DNA of 52,409 bases, from contig MWEK01000032.1 in assembly GCA_002070955.1 (NCBI GenBank), forward strand, positions 1 to 52,409, in the 5' to 3' direction. This DNA is from Planctomycetes bacterium ADurb.Bin069. Its GTDB lineage: Bacteria; Planctomycetota; UBA8108; UBA8890; UBA8898. Numbering within the stretch: the first letter of the stretch is position 1; each line of letters opens with the position of its first letter. Of the stretch, positions 25,520 to 33,065 are shown one piece after another. The notes under the pieces are model-generated. The model did not search any database, was not told the DNA's origin, and worked only from the letters and a program-made list of their open reading frames with translations. A program made the translations under genes and the position numbers.

Positions 25520-26176
25520 ATGGCCGGTAGCGGCGATCCGGGCGGCATTGCCGCCCTTTCCTGTTTGACCGTGGGCCTTTTAGAGACAAACTGCTACGTC
25601 ATAACCAGCGCCGACGGCGCCGCGTGCGTCGTCGATCCGGGCGGCGACGCGGCCCTTATCGCCGCGCGGGTCGCGGCGCAGGGCGGGAAGCTCGTCTGGA
25701 TTCTGTGCACCCACGGACACTTCGATCACGTGGAGGCCGCGGGCGAGCTCAAGGCGGCGTGCGGCGGGGACATCGCGCTCCACCGCGGCGATCTGCCCCT
25801 CTGGCGGAACATCGGCGCCCAGACCCGGACGTTCGGGCTGCCGGAGCCGCCGCCGCTGCCGGAGCCCGATCGCCTCCTCGACGGAGACGGCGACCTGCCC
25901 TTCGGCGGCGGCCGGATCGGCGTTTTGCACGTCCCCGGCCACTCGCCCGGCAGCGTGGCCTTCGTCTTTCCCTCGGCGCGCGTCGCCTTCAACGGCGACA
26001 CGGTGTTCGCCATGGGGGTCGGCCGCACGGATCTGTGGGGCGGCGACGCGGACGCGCTGCGCCGCTCGATCGCGGAGAAGCTCTTCACCCTGGGCGACGA
26101 CTTCGTGCTGCGCTCGGGCCACGGCCCATCCGTCACGGTGGCCGGCGCGCGCCCCAATCTCGCCTGGCTGGGGTGA
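25520..26176 (+). CDS. Metallo-beta-lactamase-fold hydrolase (glyoxalase II-like)
   Basis: A 218-residue MBL-fold hydrolase of the YcbL/GloB-like group. Metal ligands are in CTHGHFDHVEAA (HxHxDH), VPGHSPGS, FNGDTVFAMGVGRTDL and the C-terminal SGHGPS. The N-terminal LETNCYVI and VVDPGGD are typical of hydroxyacylglutathione hydrolase-like proteins. The C-terminal substrate domain of true glyoxalase II is missing, which fits the short YcbL type whose thioester substrate is unclear. GAAAGGAG precedes the ATG at 25520. Confidence 0.88.
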   Translation: MAGSGDPGGIAALSCLTVGLLETNCYVITSADGAACVVDPGGDAALIAARVAAQGGKLVWILCTHGHFDHVEAAGELKAACGGDIALHRGDLPLWRNIGAQTRTFGLPEPPPLPEPDRLLDGDGDLPFGGGRIGVLHVPGHSPGSVAFVFPSARVAFNGDTVFAMGVGRTDLWGGDADALRRSIAEKLFTLGDDFVLRSGHGPSVTVAGARPNLAWLG

Positions 26177-26199
26177 CCCTCGGCGGGAGCCCCGCGCGC

Positions 26200-28734
26200 T
26201 CACCTGATCGACGCGAACCCCAGCGCCCCCCGCGCCACCAAATCCACGCGGTAAATCCGCGTTCCCGGGATCTCCTCGCCGGCGAGGTGGGCGATGATCG
26301 TCGCAATCCGGATTTCAGGCTTGGCCCGCAGAAAGAGGAACGGCCCTTCGGCGGGGCCGGCGCCCTCCACGCCGTCGCACACCCGCGCCTCCTCGACCCA
26401 CGCGCGAATATCGACGCGCTTGTCGTAGCCGTGCTTGGTCGGTACGACCAACTCGACCTTGTCGGCGTCCATGAAGCGCGCCACCGCCTCCTCGATGGCC
26501 GCCCGCGGGCGGCCGGGGCCCAGCGCCGCCGCGCTGTCCACCGCGTCGATCCGGCGCGAGAGCTTCTTCTCCCACTCCCTGAGCTCGCGGGCTTGCAGGA
26601 ACTCGAGGCCCTCGGGCGCCACCGCCGTGAGCCGCGCCGCGAGTTCCGGGCCCGTCAGCCCGCCGGCGCGCAGCCTCACATCGGCCAGGTCCCGCAGCGC
26701 GACGGCGCCCAGGGGCAGCGCGGGCGAGAAGCTCACCAGGGGCTTCGGCCTGAAGCCCCGGCTGTAGCCCAGCGCGATTCCCGCCCGGCGGAACACGCGC
26801 GGAAAGGTCCGCACGAGATCGAGCTGCGAAACGTACCGCATGCGGCCGCCGCGCCGGAAGGTGACGCGCCACGGCGCAAACTCCTTCTCGGGGACGGGCG
26901 CCGCGGCTTTCGCGGCGATCTCGTCCGTGACGACCGCCGCCGCCTCGAAGTCGCACTCCGCGCCGCAGGCGTGGCACACCCGCTCGAAGTAGCAGGGGGC
27001 CGACGCCTCGCCCGCTCGGGCCCGCCCGTGCTCCCTGATCAGGAACTCGGCGTCGACGCCGGTCCCGATGTGATCCCAGGGCAGCCGGCAGCCCACCGGC
27101 AGCGCCGCAAGATACCGCTCCACGTCGATGCCCGCCGCGGCGAAGGCGGCCTCCCACTTGGCGAAATCAAACCGGTCGGCCCAGCCGTCGAAGCGGCAGC
27201 CGCCCTCGTAGGCCTTGAGGACGGCCTCGGCGACCCGGCGGTCGCCCCGCGCCATGACGCCCTCGACCAGGCTCATCTCGGCGCCGTGCCACTTCAGGCT
27301 GATGCGGTGGCGCTTGGCCAGATCGTAGAGCAGCCGCTGCCGCCGCTTGATCTCGTCGCGGCCGATCATCGGCTCCCATTGGAAGGGCGTGTGCGCCTTG
27401 GGCACGAAGGTGGACACCGACGCGGTCACCCCCGCGGCGGCGTTCTTCCCGAAGCGGGCGACGGCGTCGCGGATCGTCCGGGTCGCGTCGATGATGGCAC
27501 GCACGTCGGCGTCCGTCTCGGTGGGAAGGCCGATCATGAAGTACAGCTTGATGCGGCGCCAGCCGCTCCTTGCCGCGCGCTCGACGCTGGTCAGGATGTC
27601 TTCCTGGCGGATGTTCTTGTTGATCGCGTCGCGCAACCGTTGCGTGCCCGCCTCCAGGGCGAAGGTCAGGGTGCTCTGCCGGATTCTCCCCAGCGCCTCG
27701 AACAGCGCATCGGGCAGGGCGTAGGCCCGAAGCGACGAGATCGAGAGCTCGGTCCAGTTCGCCGCCAGCTCCTCGGCCAGCGTGCCCGCCAGCCGTTCGA
27801 TGCCGGGATAGTCGGCCGTCGAGAGCGCCGTGAGCGACGCGGCCTCGAACCCGCTGGCGGCCAGCCCTTTGCGCACGGCCCGGGCCACCTCGCCGTGGGA
27901 GCGCATCCGCAAGGGCCGATAAATGAAGCCTCCTTGGCAGAAGCGGCAACCTCCGTTGCAGCCGCGGGCGATCTCGATGGCGTAGCGGTCGAACACGATC
28001 TCCGTGTCCGGGATGGGCAGCGCGGTGGGAAAGGGGTGCGCGGCCAGGTCGACCGGTGGCGCGCGCCGGACCAGGCCGGCGTGCCGGGGGACCAGAAAGC
28101 CCGTTGCGGGGTCCTCGGCGACCGTCGTCGCGGCCGGCACGTAGACGCCGGGAAGGGCGCCGAGCGCATCGAGCAGCGCGCGCCGCGAGGCGCCCTCGGC
28201 CCGGAGTTCCTTGACGGTCCGGAGCAGGGCGGGCAGCGCCTCCTCGCCGTCGCCCAGGACGATGGCGTCCAGAAACGGCGCGAGCGGCTCGGGCTGGAAC
28301 GCGACCGGCCCGCCGGCGATCACGATGGGGTCGTCCGGCCCGCGATCGGCGCTCCTGAGGGGAATGCGCCCCAGCTCCAGCATGGCGAGCACGTTGGTGA
28401 AGGACAGCTCGTACTGCAGCGAGAACCCCACGACGGCGAAGTCGCGGAGGGGCCGCCAGGACTCCAGGCTGACGAGGGGCAGCTTCCGGGCGCGCAGCTC
28501 GGCTTCCAGGTCCGGCCAAGCGGCGAACACGCGTTCGACGCGGATGCCCGGCTCGCGCCGCAGGACGTCGTAGAGGATGTGGAAGCCCAGGAAGCACATC
28601 CCGATCTCGTAGGTGTCGGGAAAAGCCAGCGCGACGGGCATGCCGTCCGTGTCGGGCGCGCTGCCGTACTCCCCGCCGACGTAGCGCGACGGCTTCTCGA
28701 CCGAAAGCAGGAAATCGGCGTAGGGATGCTCCAT
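26200..28734 (-). CDS. Radical SAM protein fused to a DUF2344 domain
   Basis: An 844-residue fusion. Residues 1-200 are a B12-binding-like domain without a visible cobalamin His motif (LAFPDTYEIGMCFLG...). The radical SAM core (about 250-490) has the cluster motif in ARGCNGGCRFCQGGF (Cys-x3-Cys-x2-Cys). A linker with the extra Cys pair CHACGAECDF follows. The C-terminal DUF2344 domain (about 625-840) contains RVTFRRGGRMRYVSQLDLVR and GYSRGFRPKPLVSFSPALPLG. Full-length fusions of this kind are annotated only as radical SAM/TIGR03936-type proteins, often beside rng and rplU; that context is absent here. A consensus promoter lies 67 bases upstream of the ATG at 28734. The reaction is unknown. 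Confidence 0.9.
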   Translation of the reverse strand: MEHPYADFLLSVEKPSRYVGGEYGSAPDTDGMPVALAFPDTYEIGMCFLGFHILYDVLRREPGIRVERVFAAWPDLEAELRARKLPLVSLESWRPLRDFAVVGFSLQYELSFTNVLAMLELGRIPLRSADRGPDDPIVIAGGPVAFQPEPLAPFLDAIVLGDGEEALPALLRTVKELRAEGASRRALLDALGALPGVYVPAATTVAEDPATGFLVPRHAGLVRRAPPVDLAAHPFPTALPIPDTEIVFDRYAIEIARGCNGGCRFCQGGFIYRPLRMRSHGEVARAVRKGLAASGFEAASLTALSTADYPGIERLAGTLAEELAANWTELSISSLRAYALPDALFEALGRIRQSTLTFALEAGTQRLRDAINKNIRQEDILTSVERAARSGWRRIKLYFMIGLPTETDADVRAIIDATRTIRDAVARFGKNAAAGVTASVSTFVPKAHTPFQWEPMIGRDEIKRRQRLLYDLAKRHRISLKWHGAEMSLVEGVMARGDRRVAEAVLKAYEGGCRFDGWADRFDFAKWEAAFAAAGIDVERYLAALPVGCRLPWDHIGTGVDAEFLIREHGRARAGEASAPCYFERVCHACGAECDFEAAAVVTDEIAAKAAAPVPEKEFAPWRVTFRRGGRMRYVSQLDLVRTFPRVFRRAGIALGYSRGFRPKPLVSFSPALPLGAVALRDLADVRLRAGGLTGPELAARLTAVAPEGLEFLQARELREWEKKLSRRIDAVDSAAALGPGRPRAAIEEAVARFMDADKVELVVPTKHGYDKRVDIRAWVEEARVCDGVEGAGPAEGPFLFLRAKPEIRIATIIAHLAGEEIPGTRIYRVDLVARGALGFASIR

Positions 28735-28800
28735 GGTCTCGGGGCGTTTCCGGCCGAAATGAGCGGTAAGGAGCCTGGTGCGCCGGGCTCGAAATGTCCG

Positions 28801-28829
28801 ATATTAACCCGTGGTGGGAAGTCTGTCAA
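28801..28829 (-). promoter_or_regulatory. Consensus sigma-70 promoter for the radical SAM gene
   Basis: On the minus strand TTGACA (28829-28824), a 17-base spacer and TAATAT (28806-28801) form a near-perfect housekeeping promoter, with an expected start near 28794 and a leader of about 60 bases. Confidence 0.8.
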
Positions 28830-28885
28830 AACGGGCCGCCGGCGTGTTTCGGCCGCCTCGGGCGGCGCGCGGCCCTAGTGTCCGG

Positions 28886-28891
28886 TAATCT
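28886..28891 (+). promoter_or_regulatory. -10-like TAATCT just before the WPF-repeat lipoprotein (leaderless start?)
   Basis: TAATCT ends 6 bases before the ATG at 28898, with no ribosome site between. The -35 region is GC-rich and unconvincing. Confidence 0.3.
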
Positions 28892-28897
28892 CCGCCG

Positions 28898-30244
28898 ATG
28901 GCGCCACAATCCATGAACCGATTCGCTTCAGGCTCCGCCGGCCGGCCGCCGGCCCGCTCCCGGCTCGGCCGCGCCGCCGCGGTGCTTGCGGTCCTTCTAG
29001 CCGCGGCGGGCTGCCGCACCATCGAGAACCGCATCGGGCTTCCCCCCCTGATCGAATACGACGGCTCGACGGGCGAGTTCTTTCTCCGTCCCCTCTTTTC
29101 CACCGCGCCCGACGAGGTGCGCGTCGTCTGGCCGATCTTCCGCCATCGCGCCGACGAGAGGGGCGTGTCCTGCTGGCTCCTGCCCGTGATGGTCTACCGC
29201 TCGCGCCTCCAGGAGGGCGGCTACGACCGCGATTTCTATCTCGTGCCCCTGATCGCCTGGGGCGACAGCCCCGACGTGGGGGCGCACTTCGCCCTCTTTC
29301 CCTTCGGCGGCACGATCAAGAGCTTCTTCGGGCAGGACGAGTTCACGTTTTGGCTCTTTCCCCTCTATGCGCGTCTGCGGGAGAAGGAACGGCTTTCGCA
29401 GCACGTGCTCTGGCCCTTCGTCAACTGGGTGCGCGGGCCGGGGCAGGGCGGCGGCCGGGTGCTGCCTTTCTGGGGCCACTACTGGGCGGACACCGCCAAG
29501 GGCGCGCCCAAGTACCGGCGCACCTTCGTCGGCTGGCCCTTCTTCACGCACCAGCGCAACCAGCTCGACTCGCCGACGCCGGCCGAGAGCTGGGCCCTGT
29601 TTCCCTTCTACGCCCGATCGGCCAGCGCGAACGTCACGCGCACCCACATCATGTGGCCCTTCTACGCCCATTACGACGACCGCGCCCGGAAGACGCGTTC
29701 CTGGGGCGCGTCGCTCGTGCCAATCCGCTTCACGACCGGCCCGGAGGAGAGTCAGTTCGATCTGTGGCCCTTCTTCGGCACTTGGCGGCAGAAGGAGCGC
29801 TCGCGCTGGTTCGCGCTCTGGCCGCTCGTGCGCCGCGAGACGCAGGACGACGGCGCCATCGCGGCGCGGCGCTTCTGGGCGGCGCCCTTCTGGTGGACCG
29901 CCGACGTCGAGCGCGGGGAAGACAAGGCCACGCTCCACCGGCGCAAGTTCTGGCCCTTCTTCAGCTACGAGGAGAAGGACGACGTCGCCCATTGGGAGGC
30001 GCTCAGCCTGCTGCCGTGGTACGATGCGACGACGGATGCCTTCTGGGGCCGATGGCTCCACCTGGCGCGCTATTCGCGGCGCGGAGCGGCGCGCGGCTTC
30101 GAGCTTCTGTGGGGCCTCTACTCCTGGGAGGACGGCCCCGAGGCCGAGGCCTGGCGGATCGCGGGCGGGATGTTCGCGCGCGAGCGCGACGGCGCGCGCG
30201 TGACCTACAGGATTCTCTTCATTCCATTCACTGCCGGAGGATAG
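28898..30244 (+). CDS. Aromatic WPF/LFPF-repeat lipoprotein of unknown function
   Basis: A 448-residue protein I do not recognise. It has a lipoprotein signal peptide (lipobox LAAAGC, lipidated Cys39). From about residue 58 to the end the chain is a series of roughly twenty units of 16-25 residues. Each is centred on an aromatic-Pro core such as VVWPIFRH, ALFPFGG, WLFPLYA, VLWPFVN, GWPFFTH, ALFPFYA, IMWPFYA, DLWPFFG, KFWPFFS or ILFIPF, and each is followed by a charged turn. The alternating pattern and aromatic belts suggest beta strands, either an outer-membrane barrel or a repeat beta fold. The stop is 1 base before the mlaE GTG, whose ribosome site lies in this gene, so the three genes are coupled. 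By position it may be the outer-membrane partner of the MCE system; this is inference. Confidence 0.85.
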   Translation: MAPQSMNRFASGSAGRPPARSRLGRAAAVLAVLLAAAGCRTIENRIGLPPLIEYDGSTGEFFLRPLFSTAPDEVRVVWPIFRHRADERGVSCWLLPVMVYRSRLQEGGYDRDFYLVPLIAWGDSPDVGAHFALFPFGGTIKSFFGQDEFTFWLFPLYARLREKERLSQHVLWPFVNWVRGPGQGGGRVLPFWGHYWADTAKGAPKYRRTFVGWPFFTHQRNQLDSPTPAESWALFPFYARSASANVTRTHIMWPFYAHYDDRARKTRSWGASLVPIRFTTGPEESQFDLWPFFGTWRQKERSRWFALWPLVRRETQDDGAIAARRFWAAPFWWTADVERGEDKATLHRRKFWPFFSYEEKDDVAHWEALSLLPWYDATTDAFWGRWLHLARYSRRGAARGFELLWGLYSWEDGPEAEAWRIAGGMFARERDGARVTYRILFIPFTAGG

Positions 30245-30245
30245 C

Positions 30246-31025
30246 GTGCTGAGATGGGTGCGGGCCCTGGGCGCCTGGGTGAATGCCTCGGCCGACACGG
30301 CGGGCTACGGGGTGCTCCTGTGCCTGGAAGCGACGGCCTACGTGCGCCTTCTCTTCCGGCGCACGTCCTGGCGCGCGTTCCTCAACCAGTTGGGCATCAC
30401 CTGCGTCGAGGCCGTGCCCGTCACCATGGTGGTGAGCGTTTTCGTCGGCATGATCGTGGCCTTGAACGGAGGCCTGTCGCTGAGCCAATTCGGCCAGAAC
30501 GCGCTCATCGGCCGGGTCGTCACCGTGGGCATGATCCGGGAGATGGGCCCCTTCATGACGGGCCTGATCCTGGCGGCGAGCATCGGGTCCGCCATGGCGG
30601 CCGAGCTCGGCACGATGTCCGTCTCCGAGGAAATCGACGCCCTGCACGTCATGGGCGTCGATCCGGCCAAGTTCCTCGTCATGCCGCGGCTGCTCGCCAT
30701 GGCCCTGGTCTGTCCGGTGATGACGGTGTACGCCTCGCTCATGGGCATTGCCGGCGGCGCGGTTCTCGCCAACACGCAGTTGGGCGTCAGCTACGCGCTC
30801 TTCCGGAACGACGCCCTCGAGGCCTTGACCGGGAAGGATCTCTACACGGGGCTATTCAAAGCCCTCGTTTTCGGCATCATCATCGCCGTGGTCGGCTGCA
30901 CGCAGGGCCTGCGGGCCCGCGGCGGCGCCATCGGCGTGGGCTACGCGACGCGCCGCGCGGTCGTCGTGTCGTACGTCCTCATCATCATTTTCGGGTACTA
31001 CATTACGTGGTTCTTCTACCGCTGA
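30246..31025 (+). CDS. mlaE: MlaE-type ABC transporter permease
   Basis: A 259-residue MlaE/YrbE family permease, which moves phospholipids across or out of the inner membrane together with an MCE protein. About five hydrophobic segments are seen. Family landmarks are EAVPVTMVVSVFVGMIVALN, the GQNALIGRVVTVGMIREMGPFMTGLIL region and the cytoplasmic loop MAAELGTMSVSEEIDALHVMGVDP. A C-terminal GCTQGLRARGGAIGVGYATRRAV is also typical. The GTG start at 30246 has GGAGG within the end of the lipoprotein gene. The next gene encodes the MCE protein, but no MlaF ATPase is found in the window. Confidence 0.93.
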   Translation: MLRWVRALGAWVNASADTAGYGVLLCLEATAYVRLLFRRTSWRAFLNQLGITCVEAVPVTMVVSVFVGMIVALNGGLSLSQFGQNALIGRVVTVGMIREMGPFMTGLILAASIGSAMAAELGTMSVSEEIDALHVMGVDPAKFLVMPRLLAMALVCPVMTVYASLMGIAGGAVLANTQLGVSYALFRNDALEALTGKDLYTGLFKALVFGIIIAVVGCTQGLRARGGAIGVGYATRRAVVVSYVLIIIFGYYITWFFYR

Positions 31026-31046
31026 AGACTCCCGCGCCGCGACGCC

Positions 31047-32165
31047 GTGACGGGCGCCGCGGCGCTGGGCCTAGGCCTCGTGCTGCTAGCCGTCCTCGTC
31101 GTCGTGAAGGTCCTGCCCGGCCTGAACGGCGGCGCGCCGCGGCGGCTCACGGTCCTGTTCCCCACGGCGGAGGGGCTGCGCGAGGGCGACGACGTTCGCG
31201 CCTCGGGCATCTTCGTCGGCCGCGTGGCGAAGCTCGCCCTGGAGCCGGACGGAGCCGCGGCGACGCTCGCCTTCCACCGCGCCCTCGACCTCCGGGAGGA
31301 TGCCGAGTTCCGCATTTCGGACCGCAGCGTCCTGGGCGGTTACGTGGTCGATGTCCGGCCCGGTAAGGGCGCCCCCGCCCGCGGCGACGTCTTCCGCGGC
31401 GCCATGCCCGCGACGCTTTCCGGCATCATCACGGAGTTCATGAACTCCATGGCGCCGAAGGACGGCGCGCCGGGTTTCGTCGAGAACCTGCGGGAACTTG
31501 CCAAGGCCCTCGAGCAGCGAGTGGGAATCCTGGGAGAACTGGCTCACGGCACGCTCCGGAGCGACCTCGAGGCGCTGGCCGCGGCGCCGGCGGCCGACGG
31601 CGAAAGCCTGGCCCGCATGCTCGGCACGGACAGCGCGGTGAAAGACGGGCTCGACGCCATCGCGCGGGAAGTGCGCGCACTGCGGGACAAGGACAGCTTG
31701 GCTTCGGCGCTCCTGGCGCTGGCCGGTTCCGGCGACGACCCGATCGTCCGGGATGTGGCCGAGATCGAGGCCGCGGTCGCCGCGGCGCGGGAGGCCATGG
31801 CGGAGGGCCGCGGCAGCGCCGCCCTCTTGAACGAGGAGGATGCCTTTTGGCGGCAGGTCGGGGAGCTGCGCGACATGTTCGCGGCGCTGGGCGAGGAGGG
31901 CGAGGGCGCCGTGGGCTGGCTGATCGGCCCCGAGGGCCGGGCCGCCCTCGACTCCATCTCCGCCTCGATCCGCGACCTGAAATACCTTCTGTCTCGCGGT
32001 GCGGGCGCCGGCCTCGGCGGTTCCGGAATCGGCGGCGTGTTCTTCGACATGATCGCCTTTCTGGCCGGCGACGACCGCGACCGCCAGGAGCAGTCGCTGT
32101 TCACGTCGGCCCTCAGGCTGTCCTCCTACTTCTTCTTCCCGAACACGGGCCTCTCGATCTGGTAA
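31047..32165 (+). CDS. mlaD: MCE/MlaD-domain lipid-transport protein
   Basis: A 372-residue protein with one N-terminal membrane helix (about 5-25) and an MCE domain (about 33-115): LTVLFPTAEGLREGDDVRASGIFVGRV is classic, followed by DRSVLGGYVVDVRPG. The remaining 250 residues are mainly helical, Ala/Glu/Asp-rich, and may form the long tunnel-like needle or a coiled stalk seen in larger MCE proteins. The C-terminus is aromatic (SSYFFFPNTGLSIW). GTG at 31047 lies 21 bases after mlaE, without a strong ribosome site. It should bind lipids in the periplasm and dock on MlaE. Confidence 0.88.
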   Translation: MTGAAALGLGLVLLAVLVVVKVLPGLNGGAPRRLTVLFPTAEGLREGDDVRASGIFVGRVAKLALEPDGAAATLAFHRALDLREDAEFRISDRSVLGGYVVDVRPGKGAPARGDVFRGAMPATLSGIITEFMNSMAPKDGAPGFVENLRELAKALEQRVGILGELAHGTLRSDLEALAAAPAADGESLARMLGTDSAVKDGLDAIAREVRALRDKDSLASALLALAGSGDDPIVRDVAEIEAAVAAAREAMAEGRGSAALLNEEDAFWRQVGELRDMFAALGEEGEGAVGWLIGPEGRAALDSISASIRDLKYLLSRGAGAGLGGSGIGGVFFDMIAFLAGDDRDRQEQSLFTSALRLSSYFFFPNTGLSIW

Positions 32166-32224
32166 GCCCTCCGCGGCGCCCACCAGCAAACCTCCCCGCG
32201 CCGGCTCGCGCCATCGATGACCAG

Positions 32225-32744
32225 CTTCGCTGCGCGTACCCCGCGTGACGCGCTGCTCGATGACGAGGTGTCTTGCGCGCGCAAGGAGCTTGGTGCCTCA
32301 ACGGGAAAGGACTTGGTTCGGATGCTCGGCTGCGAATCGGATCTCCCGAATCAGGTGAGCCGTAGAGGACTGCCCAGTCGCCGGCGACTCGCGCCTGAAC
32401 TTACGGTAGGTCGAGAAGAAGCCGCGGCCGATTACTCCGCCGAACGCGTGGGTGAGCATACCCCGAAGAAACGCCGTTCGTTCGTGCCTCTTGTGTCCAG
32501 GCTGGCCGCCGGGGCGCCGCATCTCCCGCACCCCAGAAATGCCGCTTGACGCGGCTTTGGCGGTGTCCGACGACGGCGGCTTCTATCTGGTGCGGGCATC
32601 CCGTGTAAGTTGCGCGATCTTCGCTTCCAGCGCGCTGAACGTAGTTTCCGCGGCGAGGAGCTTCGCTGTCAGGTCGGCGATGGTCCTCTTCAGGGTCGCG
32701 TTCTCGTTCTCCAGTTGTTGTAGGCGAAAGTCCTTGTCGTCCAT
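32225..32744 (-). pseudogene. Relic of an IS66-like transposase (TnpC type)
   Basis: Read on the minus strand in one frame from the ATG at 32744, the sequence gives the leucine-rich N-terminal helix of IS66 transposases (RLQQLENENATLKRTIADL...). It then meets a TAG at 32585-32583 exactly where the family continues with KPPSSD, and reads on with KPPSSDTAKAA and RRPGGQPGHKRHERT. A jump follows to the catalytic-domain fragment GFFSTYRKFRRES and AHLIREIRFAAEHPN. A second in-frame stop (TGA, 32300-32298) lies before GTKLLARARHL. The gene therefore has two nonsense codons and a large internal deletion between about 32490 and 32440. No terminal inverted repeats were found. Confidence 0.8.
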
Positions 32745-32803
32745 GCCGCCTGGTATACCACTGGGCGAGGCGGATGTCTAGGCATTTCTCGAAATTCATA
32801 AAA

Positions 32804-32817
32804 AACCGTGAACGGTT
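32804..32817. promoter_or_regulatory. Palindrome upstream of the TPR gene promoter (possible operator)
   Basis: AACCGTGAACGGTT is a 6-2-6 inverted repeat ending 11 bases before the -35 element of the promoter at 32829-32856. It has the size of a dimeric regulator's binding site. No other copy was noticed in the window. Confidence 0.35.
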
Positions 32818-32828
32818 ACAGATTTCCC

Positions 32829-32856
32829 TTGACCGCTCACCCCCTTCCAGTATAAA
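32829..32856 (+). promoter_or_regulatory. Sigma-70 promoter upstream of the TPR gene
   Basis: TTGACC (32829-32834), a 16-base spacer and TATAAA (32851-32856). The start would fall near 32863, giving a leader of about 200 bases before the ATG at 33066. No convincing gene is seen in that leader. Confidence 0.6.
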
Positions 32857-33065
32857 ATCAGCGGCGTCATAAGGGACGTTGAGGGTTTATTTGTGGGTTC
32901 CGCTCTGCGACACGCATGTCTCGGCGGGCCTCATCCCGCCGCACCGCGGTCGACGCAAACACGCGGCTCCGCCTGTGAGACGGCCGGCGTCGTCGATTTC
33001 ACGCCGGCCGCGACGGGACCGCCCGCGACTTAACGCAGGTAGCCTTCCGAAGCAGGAGGTGCCGC

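Noticed and set aside
25624..28878. A plus-strand open frame of over 1000 codons
   Set aside because: It runs mostly antisense to the radical SAM gene, has Arg/Gly/Ala-biased composition and no family features; long shadow frames are expected at this GC content.
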